Origin: JAUVXJ01 sp964577995
GTDB lineage: Bacteria; Chloroflexota; Anaerolineae; UBA7937; B3-Chlor
Length of the DNA: 64,000 bases
NCBI GenBank assembly: GCA_964577995.1
Contig: CAZOBP010000001.1
Location: 16,336 to 80,335 of the forward strand
Direction of reading: 5' to 3'
Shown piece after piece: positions 41,228 to 48,732 of the stretch. Below the pieces are notes generated by a model. The model was not told the DNA's origin and searched no databases. It was given only the letters and a program-made list of their open reading frames with translations. The position numbers and the translations under genes are program-made. The stretch's first letter is position 1, and the number at the start of each line of letters is the position of its first letter.

Positions 41228-41914
41228 TCACATGACCCCATAACGCTCCCACGCTTCCACAGCGGACATGCCCCCCTTGATAGCCTTTCCGACGGACTTC
41301 TCGCCCCGCACCTTCTCCAGAGCTGCGCGAATCACTTCCACCTCATGCTCCGCTGGCACAACAACCACCCCATCCACATCGCCGAAGATGAGATCTCCAG
41401 TCTTGACCTGGACCCCATTGCCGAAGGTGATGGTACGCCGAAACTCGATGACTCGCCCGCGGACGGACTGATCCTGCGCGTAAGGGCCGTGCGAAAACGT
41501 CGGGAAGTTCAAACGCAGAATGCCCATCGTATCTCGACAGTAGCCATCCAATACTGCCCCAGACGCTCCCAACTTCATCGCGCGAGTACTCATGAGTTCG
41601 CCCCACAACGCATAGTTAGGAGACGGGCCGGTGCAGACGTACACCTCTCCTTGCTTCAGGTCATCCAAAGCCGCAAGCATCGCGCCGGACGGAGCGTCGC
41701 GGCCTTGACCGGCATTGCTTTGCCCCGTACAATCCACCTCGAGTACTGGCATGGCCCGGCCAACCACTACCATATCACTTCTCAGAGGCCTGATCTCCGG
41801 CGGCAAGAATTGATGGTGAAGTCCCGAGAGGTCCATGACATCACCGACGACCGCGCTATACAGCTCTCTTCGGACGAGGCGGAAGAGTTGCTCGTCATCC
41901 TTCCACGCAGCCAT
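41228..41914 (-). CDS. RraA-like / HMG-aldolase family protein
   Basis: 228 residues, ATG start with AGGTAAGG close upstream. It belongs to the RraA-like fold: SAVVGDVMDLSG near 20-31, GASGAVLDGYCRDT and GDLIFGDVDGVVVVP, the last being a hallmark block. Members include 4-hydroxy-4-methyl-2-oxoglutarate aldolase, oxaloacetate decarboxylase and RNase E inhibitor RraA. The G-x-R-D (here GYCRD) aldolase-type signature suggests a metal-dependent aldolase rather than an RNase regulator. Substrate unknown. Confidence 0.83.
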   Translation of the reverse strand: MAAWKDDEQLFRLVRRELYSAVVGDVMDLSGLHHQFLPPEIRPLRSDMVVVGRAMPVLEVDCTGQSNAGQGRDAPSGAMLAALDDLKQGEVYVCTGPSPNYALWGELMSTRAMKLGASGAVLDGYCRDTMGILRLNFPTFSHGPYAQDQSVRGRVIEFRRTITFGNGVQVKTGDLIFGDVDGVVVVPAEHEVEVIRAALEKVRGEKSVGKAIKGGMSAVEAWERYGVM

Positions 41915-41950
41915 CCTTACCTCACCCGCCCAGCTCTCCGAATACCAGAG

Positions 41951-42586
41951 TCACACACGGTCGGCATATACACCACGATACTCCAGAGGAAGGAGTTCAG
42001 CTAGTCTCTCCATGATGAAGTCGGCGTCAGCCTGGCGCTCCTCCTTGCGAGAAGCGTGCACGCCGACTTCGGGCAACCTGAAGACCGGGCCGATATTCAC
42101 TGTGAGGTGCGGTCTGCGCAAGCGGCCTAACTCCCCCAGGAGTTTCTCCGTGCCGGTCAGGCCCACAGGCAAGATGGGGACGTCCGCCTTCCGTGCGATG
42201 AAGACGGGCCCCGTTTTCCCTCTCTCCAGAGCCCCCGTGACGCTCATCCTCCCCTCGGGAGCTATGCCCAGCACCCCGCCTCCCTTCAACACAGCAAGGG
42301 CCTGACGCAACGCCTCCCGGTCGTATCGGCCCCTATCAACCCATATGGCGCCGCTGAGGGAGAGAACCTGGCCGGTGAGCGGCACCCGCCGCAAGTCCTT
42401 CAACGCCATGGCGGTCATCCGCCACGGGAGCGTGGCCATGGCGACCGGAGCATCCCACCAGGCCAGGTGGTTGAACACCAGTAGGAGCGGCCCTCCCGCC
42501 GGCAGGTTTTGCTCACCCTCAACCTCATAGTGGCTGAGCACACGTAGCAGGCCCCTCACCAGGGACCCGAAAACCCTGTACATCAT
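41951..42586 (-). CDS. plsC: 1-acyl-sn-glycerol-3-phosphate acyltransferase
   Basis: 211 residues from ATG 42586 (GGAGG upstream). The acyltransferase motif NHLAWWDAP (NHX4D) lies near residues 39-47, followed by VDRGRYD and IAPEGRMS (EGxxS-like). PlsC-family enzymes make phosphatidic acid from lysophosphatidic acid. The Ser in PEGRMS replaces the common PEGTRS, which occurs in divergent members. It is 36 bases upstream of the RraA-like gene on the same strand and possibly co-transcribed with it. Confidence 0.88.
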   Translation of the reverse strand: MMYRVFGSLVRGLLRVLSHYEVEGEQNLPAGGPLLLVFNHLAWWDAPVAMATLPWRMTAMALKDLRRVPLTGQVLSLSGAIWVDRGRYDREALRQALAVLKGGGVLGIAPEGRMSVTGALERGKTGPVFIARKADVPILPVGLTGTEKLLGELGRLRRPHLTVNIGPVFRLPEVGVHASRKEERQADADFIMERLAELLPLEYRGVYADRV

Positions 42587-42653
42587 CGCTGCCTCCAACA
42601 TCAAGGCGAGGGGGTCCCTCCCCCTCCATCGCGTCTCTGCAATATGTCCGCAT

Positions 42654-42682
42654 AGAAAACGCTGCGCGGGCCGCGCAGCGTT
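42654..42682 (-). terminator. Terminator of the LysM/L,D-transpeptidase gene
   Basis: Minus strand: AACGCTGCGCGG and CCGCGCAGCGTT form a 12-bp inverted repeat (42658-42669, 42671-42682), followed by TTCT after the paired TT. It is 18 bases after the stop at 42700. Confidence 0.75.
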
Positions 42683-42699
42683 CGCCCCATCTCCCGCGA

Positions 42700-43734
42700 C
42701 TAGTAGTGGTTCACCACCTTAGTCCCTATGGGGGCCCAGTTGAAGAGCCATCCTGCGTCGGCGATACTCAGATTGGTGCAGCCGTGGCTCATGGGAGTGC
42801 CAAAGTTGTTGTGCCAGTAGGTGCCGTGAAGTGAGTACCCCGCGTAGTAGTACATGCAGTAGGGGACGTCGGGAAGATAGTAGTAGTCGCCCCGGGCATA
42901 AGAGCCCCCCGTCATGTCATCGTACCTGTACTTCCGCTGAATGTAGAAAGTTCCCGCAGGTGTAGGATAGCGGGCTATGCCTGTGGACACGCGTGCCGTG
43001 TAGACAACAAGATTCCCCTCGTAGGCCTGCAAAGTCTGAGTGCTGAGATTGACATCGATCCACTTCTCCCCAGTCGCAGCGGTAGTAGCAGGCACACTGC
43101 TGGATGAGTCGGTGCTCGATGGACTTGCCCCTGCCACGGGAATGACGAGTCTCTGGCCCACATAGATGAAGGATGGATTGGCGAGGCTGTTCGCTCTGGC
43201 TATGGCGTCGGCAGTAGTGCCGTAATCCCACGCAATACGAGCCAGGAACTCCCCAGGGAGCACCACATGAATCACGCTCGAACCCTGCGCCTCAGTAGCG
43301 ACTGGGGTGCCGGTCGACGGGACCTGGAGCCTCTGCCCTACCCAGATGAAGTTCGGGTTCCAGAGTCCGTTCAGGCTAGCCAGGTAGCTGGCCGTAGTCC
43401 CATGCCGGGCCGCGATCCTGCGCAGCGTGTCTCCTCGGCAGACGACGTAGGTGGTCGTGCTACCGGCTGAAGGGGAAGACCCGCTCACTGGGATGACCAG
43501 CCGCTGTCCGGCGTAGACGAAATTGGGGTTACTCAGATTGTTGGCGCTGGCGATGGCAGCGTAGGTCGTACCATACCGGCGCGCTATCACCTGGAGCGTT
43601 TCACCCCATTGGACGATGTGCACGACCGGATCGGTGACCCTGGGCGACGCCTGGGCAGGCAGAACCGAAAGGCTCAGCAGAACCGCCAGCATCAACAGGA
43701 CGACAATGCTCCTCGACGTGGCTCTTGTGCTCAT
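42700..43734 (-). CDS. Triple-LysM L,D-transpeptidase
   Basis: 344 residues from ATG 43734. Signal peptide 1-29 (ends PAQA). Three LysM repeats at about 39-82, 94-137 and 155-198, each with the pattern V-x-x-G-[ED]-x-L-x-x-I-A-x-x-[YH]-G-T-T and ending VGQRL or AGQRL. A Ser/Thr linker follows, then a YkuD domain (about 222-344) with the catalytic SHGCTNL, Cys near 319. It would bind peptidoglycan and form 3-3 cross-links or attach proteins. Monocistronic: own promoter and a strong terminator. Confidence 0.92.
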   Translation of the reverse strand: MSTRATSRSIVVLLMLAVLLSLSVLPAQASPRVTDPVVHIVQWGETLQVIARRYGTTYAAIASANNLSNPNFVYAGQRLVIPVSGSSPSAGSTTTYVVCRGDTLRRIAARHGTTASYLASLNGLWNPNFIWVGQRLQVPSTGTPVATEAQGSSVIHVVLPGEFLARIAWDYGTTADAIARANSLANPSFIYVGQRLVIPVAGASPSSTDSSSSVPATTAATGEKWIDVNLSTQTLQAYEGNLVVYTARVSTGIARYPTPAGTFYIQRKYRYDDMTGGSYARGDYYYLPDVPYCMYYYAGYSLHGTYWHNNFGTPMSHGCTNLSIADAGWLFNWAPIGTKVVNHY

Positions 43735-43810
43735 TAGCACGCACACTCTATGCGAGGACAAAACTCCTACACCGCCCGCTCGTCGGGACAAGCACGGCAC
43801 CACTGATTCG

Positions 43811-43819
43811 ATTATAGCA
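43811..43819 (-). promoter_or_regulatory. Extended -10 promoter for the L,D-transpeptidase
   Basis: Minus strand: TGCTATAAT, with TATAAT at 43811-43816. The -35 region (TTTTCC) is weak. The leader is about 70 bases. Confidence 0.6.
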
Positions 43820-43852
43820 CATCAGTTTGGCGAGGAAAAGGCTGCAATTAGG

Positions 43853-44215
43853 CTACGGCCGGTAGGTCACCCACGCATCGGGCGACTCCCACACCTCCAC
43901 TGAACTCAAGTGTGCCCCTTCGATAGACCCTGCCAACTCCTCGTAGAAGAAACGGGCGATGTTCTCCGAGCTGGGGTTCACCTTGTCGAAAGGAGCTACT
44001 TCGTTGAGGAGAGTGTGGTCGAGCCGCTCGACGATGGGGTCCAGCACCCGTTTGAGCAGAGTGAAGTCATAGGCCAGGCCCGTGTCGTCCAGTACCTCGC
44101 TCTCCAGACAGACCACCACGTGGTAGCGATGGCCGTGAGTAGACTCGCACTTACCCTCGTACCCTCGCAGCGCGTGGGCCGCATCGAAATGCCGCTTAAC
44201 CCTTACCTGATACAT
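43853..44215 (-). CDS. queD: 6-carboxytetrahydropterin synthase QueD
   Basis: 120 residues. PTPS fold: zinc ligands H14, H27 and H29 (DAAHAL, STHGH), active Cys C23 in GKCESTHGH, and PSSENIARFFYEEL. This is the QueD form that makes 6-carboxytetrahydropterin for queuosine and other deazapurines. Its start overlaps the rdgB gene end by 20 bases. With queH and queA at 22-25 kb, three queuosine steps are present; queC, queE, queF and tgt are not in the window. Confidence 0.93.
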   Translation of the reverse strand: MYQVRVKRHFDAAHALRGYEGKCESTHGHRYHVVVCLESEVLDDTGLAYDFTLLKRVLDPIVERLDHTLLNEVAPFDKVNPSSENIARFFYEELAGSIEGAHLSSVEVWESPDAWVTYRP

Positions 44216-44825
44216 GATCCCCCCCGATCAGCGCCTCCAAGATCGGTCTGATCCCCTGGGCTGCTTTCGCGCGGTGACTGATGCGGTTCTTCTCCTCTGG
44301 TGGAAGCTGGCCCATAGTCTTGTCGTACCCAGGCAGATAGAAGACCGGATCGTAGCCGAAGCCAAGATGGCCCTGGGGTGCGAAGGCTACTCTTCCCTCG
44401 CAGATACCTTCCGCCGTCAACGTCTGGCCCTCCGGCTCAGCGAGCGCGATGACGCAGCGAAAGCGGGCACCGCGCCCGTCTCTGGGTACATCCCTCATCT
44501 TGACCAGTAGCAGACGGTACCGGTCCTCGTCGGTAGCCTCCGGTCCGGCATAGCGGGCAGAATGCACCCCCGGCTCCCCTCCAAGGGCGTCCACCTCCAG
44601 CCCTGAGTCATCGGCGAGAGCAGTCAAGCCGCTGACGAGAGCATACTGCCGTGCCTTCTGCACAGCGTTCTCGGCGAAGCTGCTCCCCGTCTCCTCGACG
44701 TCTTCGGCAATGCCCTCACTATCCAGGTACGTGAGATCTATGGGCAGGCCGGCGAGAAGCTCTTCGTACTCCCTCAACTTGCCGGGATTCCTGGTGGCTA
44801 TGAGTAGCCTTCGACGTCCACTCAT
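44196..44825 (-). CDS. rdgB: XTP/dITP pyrophosphatase (RdgB/HAM1)
   Basis: 209 residues from ATG 44825, which overlaps the upstream hydrolase stop (ATGA). Family blocks: LLIATRNPGKLREYEELL, SFAENAVQKARQYA, ADDSGLEVDALGGEPGVHSARYAG and GFGYDPVFYLP. It removes deaminated purine NTPs from the pool. The second nucleotide-sanitising enzyme of the window, along with the MazG-like protein. Confidence 0.95.
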   Translation of the reverse strand: MSGRRRLLIATRNPGKLREYEELLAGLPIDLTYLDSEGIAEDVEETGSSFAENAVQKARQYALVSGLTALADDSGLEVDALGGEPGVHSARYAGPEATDEDRYRLLLVKMRDVPRDGRGARFRCVIALAEPEGQTLTAEGICEGRVAFAPQGHLGFGYDPVFYLPGYDKTMGQLPPEEKNRISHRAKAAQGIRPILEALIGGDHVSGKG

Positions 44826-45628
44826 TGAGTTCCTTCCCTGCCATTCCGGGCCGCCAGATGCCCCTGAAAGTGGCGCCCCAGGAACTCCAGTACCGTGGTA
44901 TTGAACTGCTTGGGCTGGTATCCTTGAACCCAATGGTCGCTCTCCACCAGCACCAGTTCGGACCCCGGTATCCGCGCGTGGAACTCCTCAGAGAGCAACG
45001 GCGGGCTGAGGGAGTCTCTGCTGCCCTGGATCACGAGTGTGGGACACGAGATCTCGCCACCCCTACTGTACGCGATTTCCTCATCTGCTTCCACTCGCGC
45101 TATGACCGCCGCTCCGTAGTTGCGCAGCAGCATCCGCCACCGGTCCTCTCCGTGCAGACGAGCCAGAACGCTCGCCCATCCCGGATCGACACCGTCAGGA
45201 TACGCCAGACTCTCCCACAGATCGAAGAGACCTGGTGCAATGCCCCTGTTGATCCTCGCTGCGCCGGATACCAAGATCAGCGACTTCACCAACGAGGGAT
45301 CGGTGAAGTAGATCCACGAGGCGATGGACGCCCCCATGCTGAAGCCACACACGTGCACGGGACCAAGCTTCAAGGCAGAGAGCAGCGCGACCACGTCGGT
45401 CGTCGCCAACTCGAAGAACTCCGGACCCGTGATCGTCTCTGGATGGTCAGTTCGACCGTGTCCTCTCAGGTCTGGCACAACCACACGGAAGCTCCGAGAG
45501 AAGGCCGATATTTGATTTCTCCAATCGCTCCGGCCGGTGCCGCCGAACCCGTGGAGAAGCAGCATCGGGTCTCCTTCGCCGTGTAGCTCGTAGAAGAGAT
45601 CTAGACCATTGGTGCTCAGATATGGCAT
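44822..45628 (-). CDS. Alpha/beta hydrolase
   Basis: 268 residues, ATG start with GAAGGAACGA upstream. Oxyanion region LLLHGFGGTG, then VVPDLRGHGRTD, nucleophile S97 in GFSMGA, acid in the SRDSL region and H in SDHWVQGY. A classical single-domain hydrolase; substrate not deducible. It is the gene before rdgB and queD, all overlapping, and follows a GT-C gene by 48 bases. Confidence 0.88.
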   Translation of the reverse strand: MPYLSTNGLDLFYELHGEGDPMLLLHGFGGTGRSDWRNQISAFSRSFRVVVPDLRGHGRTDHPETITGPEFFELATTDVVALLSALKLGPVHVCGFSMGASIASWIYFTDPSLVKSLILVSGAARINRGIAPGLFDLWESLAYPDGVDPGWASVLARLHGEDRWRMLLRNYGAAVIARVEADEEIAYSRGGEISCPTLVIQGSRDSLSPPLLSEEFHARIPGSELVLVESDHWVQGYQPKQFNTTVLEFLGRHFQGHLAARNGREGTQ

Positions 45629-45676
45629 TCGTTCCTTCCAGCTCTCGTGGAGAGATGGAGCCTGACCTCGGTTACG

Positions 45677-47638
45677 TCAAGACGACTCTATGCTCACCCG
45701 GCCCAGCGGAACCGTAAGACCCTGTCCTCCCTCGTAGATGGCGGACACCTCTTCTCCGGATACGCCGAGCAGGCTCGCCTCCAGCGTGTACTCTCCATCC
45801 GGCGTCTCCGGATTGAGATTCACGTCATAGTCGTCCCGCACGATCTCTCCGGGTTGCCAGGCACTCGTCGGGTAGAAGTACATGGCACCCCCTGCCCTCT
45901 CCAGTGAGCCTCCCCACACCTGATGTGCGTCGTCTGTGAGACGTACCACCGCCACATAGTCCTCCGGAAGCTGTGTCAGAGCCTCCCAATACAGCGTGAC
46001 ATGGATCCAGCCGCTGGGCGGATGATAAGTGTCGTCGGTCGCACGATAGACGCCGTCGTCAAGCTCGTAGGCCACGAGCCGCAGACTATCGCCGTACACC
46101 GCATCCACGGCGTCAGCCGAAGAAGGCGCGCTCCGTGGACGGTAGTTGGCCGCGTACCCTTTGACCTCCACCCCAGGCGGGAACTGCGCTGTCACCACGG
46201 GAAAACTCCCTGACAGCCAGCCCTCCACAGCATGGTTCGGATCAACCCACTCGATGTGTGACTGTACCAACCACACCGTCTCGAAGTCTCCAAGACTCTC
46301 CAGTGTGCCCGCGAGCTCGTCTGCCCCGCCCATCGGACCCCCAAAGGGCGCGAACACTGGCTGCTCGCCTTGGAAGTAGTACTGGAACGGTATGCGCACG
46401 TAGTCCGCGTGACAGAGGACCACATCGCCCGGGCGGGCGTGTTCCTCCACGTATCGGGCTGCTGCTCTCCACTCCTCCTTGCGTTGCTCCGGACTCCAAT
46501 CATGCTGCAAGCCGTACGAGAAAGGAATGAGGATGATGACCAGAGTGATCAGCCCTGCCCCCTTGTGAAACGCAGCAGCCTTGTCCACCCCGGCAGCGAG
46601 GACCAGCAGGAAGGGAGCTACAATGACGATCAGGTAGTACACGGTGAAGATCTGCTGTCGAAAGGACAGCACGTAAGCCGCCAGTAGGGGTAGCAGCATC
46701 CACACTAACAGGAAGGCGCTCGACCTGATGTCCATCTGCTTCCATCGCCATCGCCCATCCGTGTGCCTGCGCAGGCGAGGAAGCAGAAGCCCAGCAGCCG
46801 CGATGATGGCGAGGGCGCTGAGGGTGCCATTCAGCCACATACCAGACAATGGCACCCGCCGCACGGTGAAAGCCTCCAGGCACTCCACGACCATGGCACC
46901 CAGACTCATGGTGGGTCTCCACGAGGGGGTGCTCGCACTCAGTTGCCAGGCTCTCCAGAGCCAGGGCGAGAAGCACAGCAGGCTAGCTCCCCAGCACAGC
47001 ATCCCCTGTCTGACCGCCGCGCGGTGTCGCCGGGCGTACAGAAGAAGGAGGACTAACTCGGCGGGCAAAACGAAGACGGCGTAGAGGTGTGTGTAGAAGC
47101 TGGACACAGTGAGCACCACGTACGCGGTCCACCAAGACCAGCGAGGGGTGTCCAGAGCGCGCACGAAACAATACACAGACCACACGCTGAGCGTCGCCAC
47201 CAGCGCGTACATCCTGGCTTCCTGAGAGTACCACACCAGAAAGGGATTGACCGCGGCCAGCAAGGTGGCCACGAGGGAGATGCGAGACGAGAACAGTCGC
47301 CTGCCCAGCAGATAGATGGACGGCAGGTACAGAGTCCCCAGCAATGCGGAAAAGAGCCGTATGGCGGCCTCACCCGATCCGAAGGCCCGCATCCAGACAG
47401 CCAAGGAGAGATGGTACAAGGGAGGATTGGGCTCTTGAAGCGTCATGCCCTGGCGTACAACCTCTGACAGGGGAAAACTAGCCAGGTACACGCTCACCGC
47501 CTCGTCGAGCCACAGGCTATGGAACGTGAGGTTGTAGAGGCGGATGCCGAAACCCAGAAGCAAGAGAAGACAGAAAGCCCACCTGCCCACCCCTGTCACT
47601 GAGAGCACTATGGATGGGCGTTCTTCAATACCTACCAT
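45677..47638 (-). CDS. GT39/ArnT-like GT-C membrane glycosyltransferase
   Basis: 653 residues. Twelve or so membrane segments in residues 18-400. The first outer loop has the catalytic acid pair D45-E46 (SLWLDEAVSVY), then EPNPPLYH and WYSQEARMYAL, all family hallmarks of PMT/ArnT-like polyprenyl-phosphate-sugar transferases. The outer C-terminal part (about 400-520) is followed by a single beta module (about 535-650, LRLVAYELDDG, VTLYWEALTQLPEDY, YPTSAWQPGE) of a type found three times in the protein at 56739-59807. Acceptor unknown. The start has no clear ribosome binding site. Confidence 0.82.
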   Translation of the reverse strand: MVGIEERPSIVLSVTGVGRWAFCLLLLLGFGIRLYNLTFHSLWLDEAVSVYLASFPLSEVVRQGMTLQEPNPPLYHLSLAVWMRAFGSGEAAIRLFSALLGTLYLPSIYLLGRRLFSSRISLVATLLAAVNPFLVWYSQEARMYALVATLSVWSVYCFVRALDTPRWSWWTAYVVLTVSSFYTHLYAVFVLPAELVLLLLYARRHRAAVRQGMLCWGASLLCFSPWLWRAWQLSASTPSWRPTMSLGAMVVECLEAFTVRRVPLSGMWLNGTLSALAIIAAAGLLLPRLRRHTDGRWRWKQMDIRSSAFLLVWMLLPLLAAYVLSFRQQIFTVYYLIVIVAPFLLVLAAGVDKAAAFHKGAGLITLVIILIPFSYGLQHDWSPEQRKEEWRAAARYVEEHARPGDVVLCHADYVRIPFQYYFQGEQPVFAPFGGPMGGADELAGTLESLGDFETVWLVQSHIEWVDPNHAVEGWLSGSFPVVTAQFPPGVEVKGYAANYRPRSAPSSADAVDAVYGDSLRLVAYELDDGVYRATDDTYHPPSGWIHVTLYWEALTQLPEDYVAVVRLTDDAHQVWGGSLERAGGAMYFYPTSAWQPGEIVRDDYDVNLNPETPDGEYTLEASLLGVSGEEVSAIYEGGQGLTVPLGRVSIESS

Positions 47639-47757
47639 GGGGATTCAAGGATGTGTGACGCAGTCGTAGCAGGAGCACTTGCCCCTCCAGCGGTGATACC
47701 CTACCCATGTGACTGCCCAACCCGCCTGCCAGGGAGAGCTCCAGACCGGCAGCGGCG

Positions 47758-48699
47758 CTAGCGCGTATGGATGATGGGCCACGCTGGGACCGGGCCACAG
47801 CACTGGAATGTCCTTGTTGAACCGACAATGCTGACGAGGCAAACCTGGTAATGAAGCGTTTCTTGCGCACCACGTCCATGTATCCGGTCCGCTTTCCAGT
47901 GACCACCCTCCTCACGCGGAGCAGGATCGAGAGGGACCTCGAGATAGGTCCAAGCATCCTCCCCATCCCCCCTATACCTGATACCCCATTCCCAGCCGCT
48001 GGCGCGATAGTGTGGGTTCGAGTCCCACTCAAGTGTGAAGTCGCGGCTAGGCCAAGCGCTCGAGGGAGCGTTTATGGTTATCGCGGGGCAGCTCATGGTT
48101 GTACTCGTTGCTGTCGGCGGCACTGGCGTAGGCGGCACCGATGTGGCAGTTGGGGTGGGCGGCGCGGGTGTAGGTGGCACTGGCGTATTTGTTGGTGTAG
48201 GCGGCTCCGACGTAGGCGGCACAAGCGTATGGGTTGGTGTTAGCAGTGCTGGCGCAATTGTCGGTGCGGGCGCATCGGCCGGTGTTGGCGGCACTGACGT
48301 GGGAGACGATGGCGCAACGATGATGCTCACTCCCACCGGGTCACTGACCGCCCCGTCCCGGCTGCGGGCGTAGAGCAGGAGCGTATGGGTGCCCGGCGTG
48401 GTTGCCGTCCAGCGTAGTATCCCGTCCATAGACGCCACACCATCTGCTTCCGGGCTTCTCTCGACAGCCACTGCCCGTCCGTCCGCTTGCAGCTCAACAC
48501 TCACCACGGCAACGGCATCCGTGGCCTGATACCGCACCTCCACTTCCTCGCCCAGCTCCACTGCACTCCCACTGGGCGGGCTCAGAACCTCCACCACCGG
48601 CTTGCTGGGCTCCCCCGTCGGTAGGCCAATGGTGCAGGCCATTACGCTCAGACCCAACAGCAGTGCAATCAAGAGCAATGTCCGCCGATACTTCAACAT
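47758..48699 (-). CDS. Lipoprotein with Ig-like domain and Thr/Pro stalk
   Basis: 313 residues, ATG start with GGAGG upstream. Lipobox SVMAC, C22. An Ig-like domain (about 33-128; VEVLSPPSGSAVELGEEVEV) is followed by a long Thr/Pro/Val stalk (about 130-205) encoded by short imperfect repeats, and a C-terminal domain (about 207-313) with SCPAITINAPSSAWPSRDFT and VCLVSIV plus a CC pair. The N-terminal 110 residues are clearly paralogous to those of the next gene upstream, which ends 33 bases before. The C-terminal domain recalls that of the FecR-like protein at 52440-53807 (both have W...G..Y...VC.V). Function unknown; cell-surface. Confidence 0.8.
   Translation of the reverse strand: MLKYRRTLLLIALLLGLSVMACTIGLPTGEPSKPVVEVLSPPSGSAVELGEEVEVRYQATDAVAVVSVELQADGRAVAVERSPEADGVASMDGILRWTATTPGTHTLLLYARSRDGAVSDPVGVSIIVAPSSPTSVPPTPADAPAPTIAPALLTPTHTLVPPTSEPPTPTNTPVPPTPAPPTPTATSVPPTPVPPTATSTTMSCPAITINAPSSAWPSRDFTLEWDSNPHYRASGWEWGIRYRGDGEDAWTYLEVPLDPAPREEGGHWKADRIHGRGAQETLHYQVCLVSIVGSTRTFQCCGPVPAWPIIHTR
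48090..48300. repeat. Imperfect short repeats encoding the Thr/Pro stalk
   Basis: Repeated units close to GGCGGCACTGGCGTAGG on the plus strand encode alternating PPTP, TPTN and TPVP motifs within the lipoprotein. Units vary in length and sequence, so this is coding low complexity that could change length by slippage in multiples of three bases. Confidence 0.6.
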
Positions 48700-48732
48700 G
48701 GGATGGCCTCCTTTCCAGCATAGCAGAGCACA

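Noticed and set aside
48012..48028. T-arm-like sequence GTGGG-TTCGAGT-CCCAC suggesting a tRNA
   Set aside because: It lies inside a well-supported lipoprotein gene and no anticodon or acceptor stem can be built around it.
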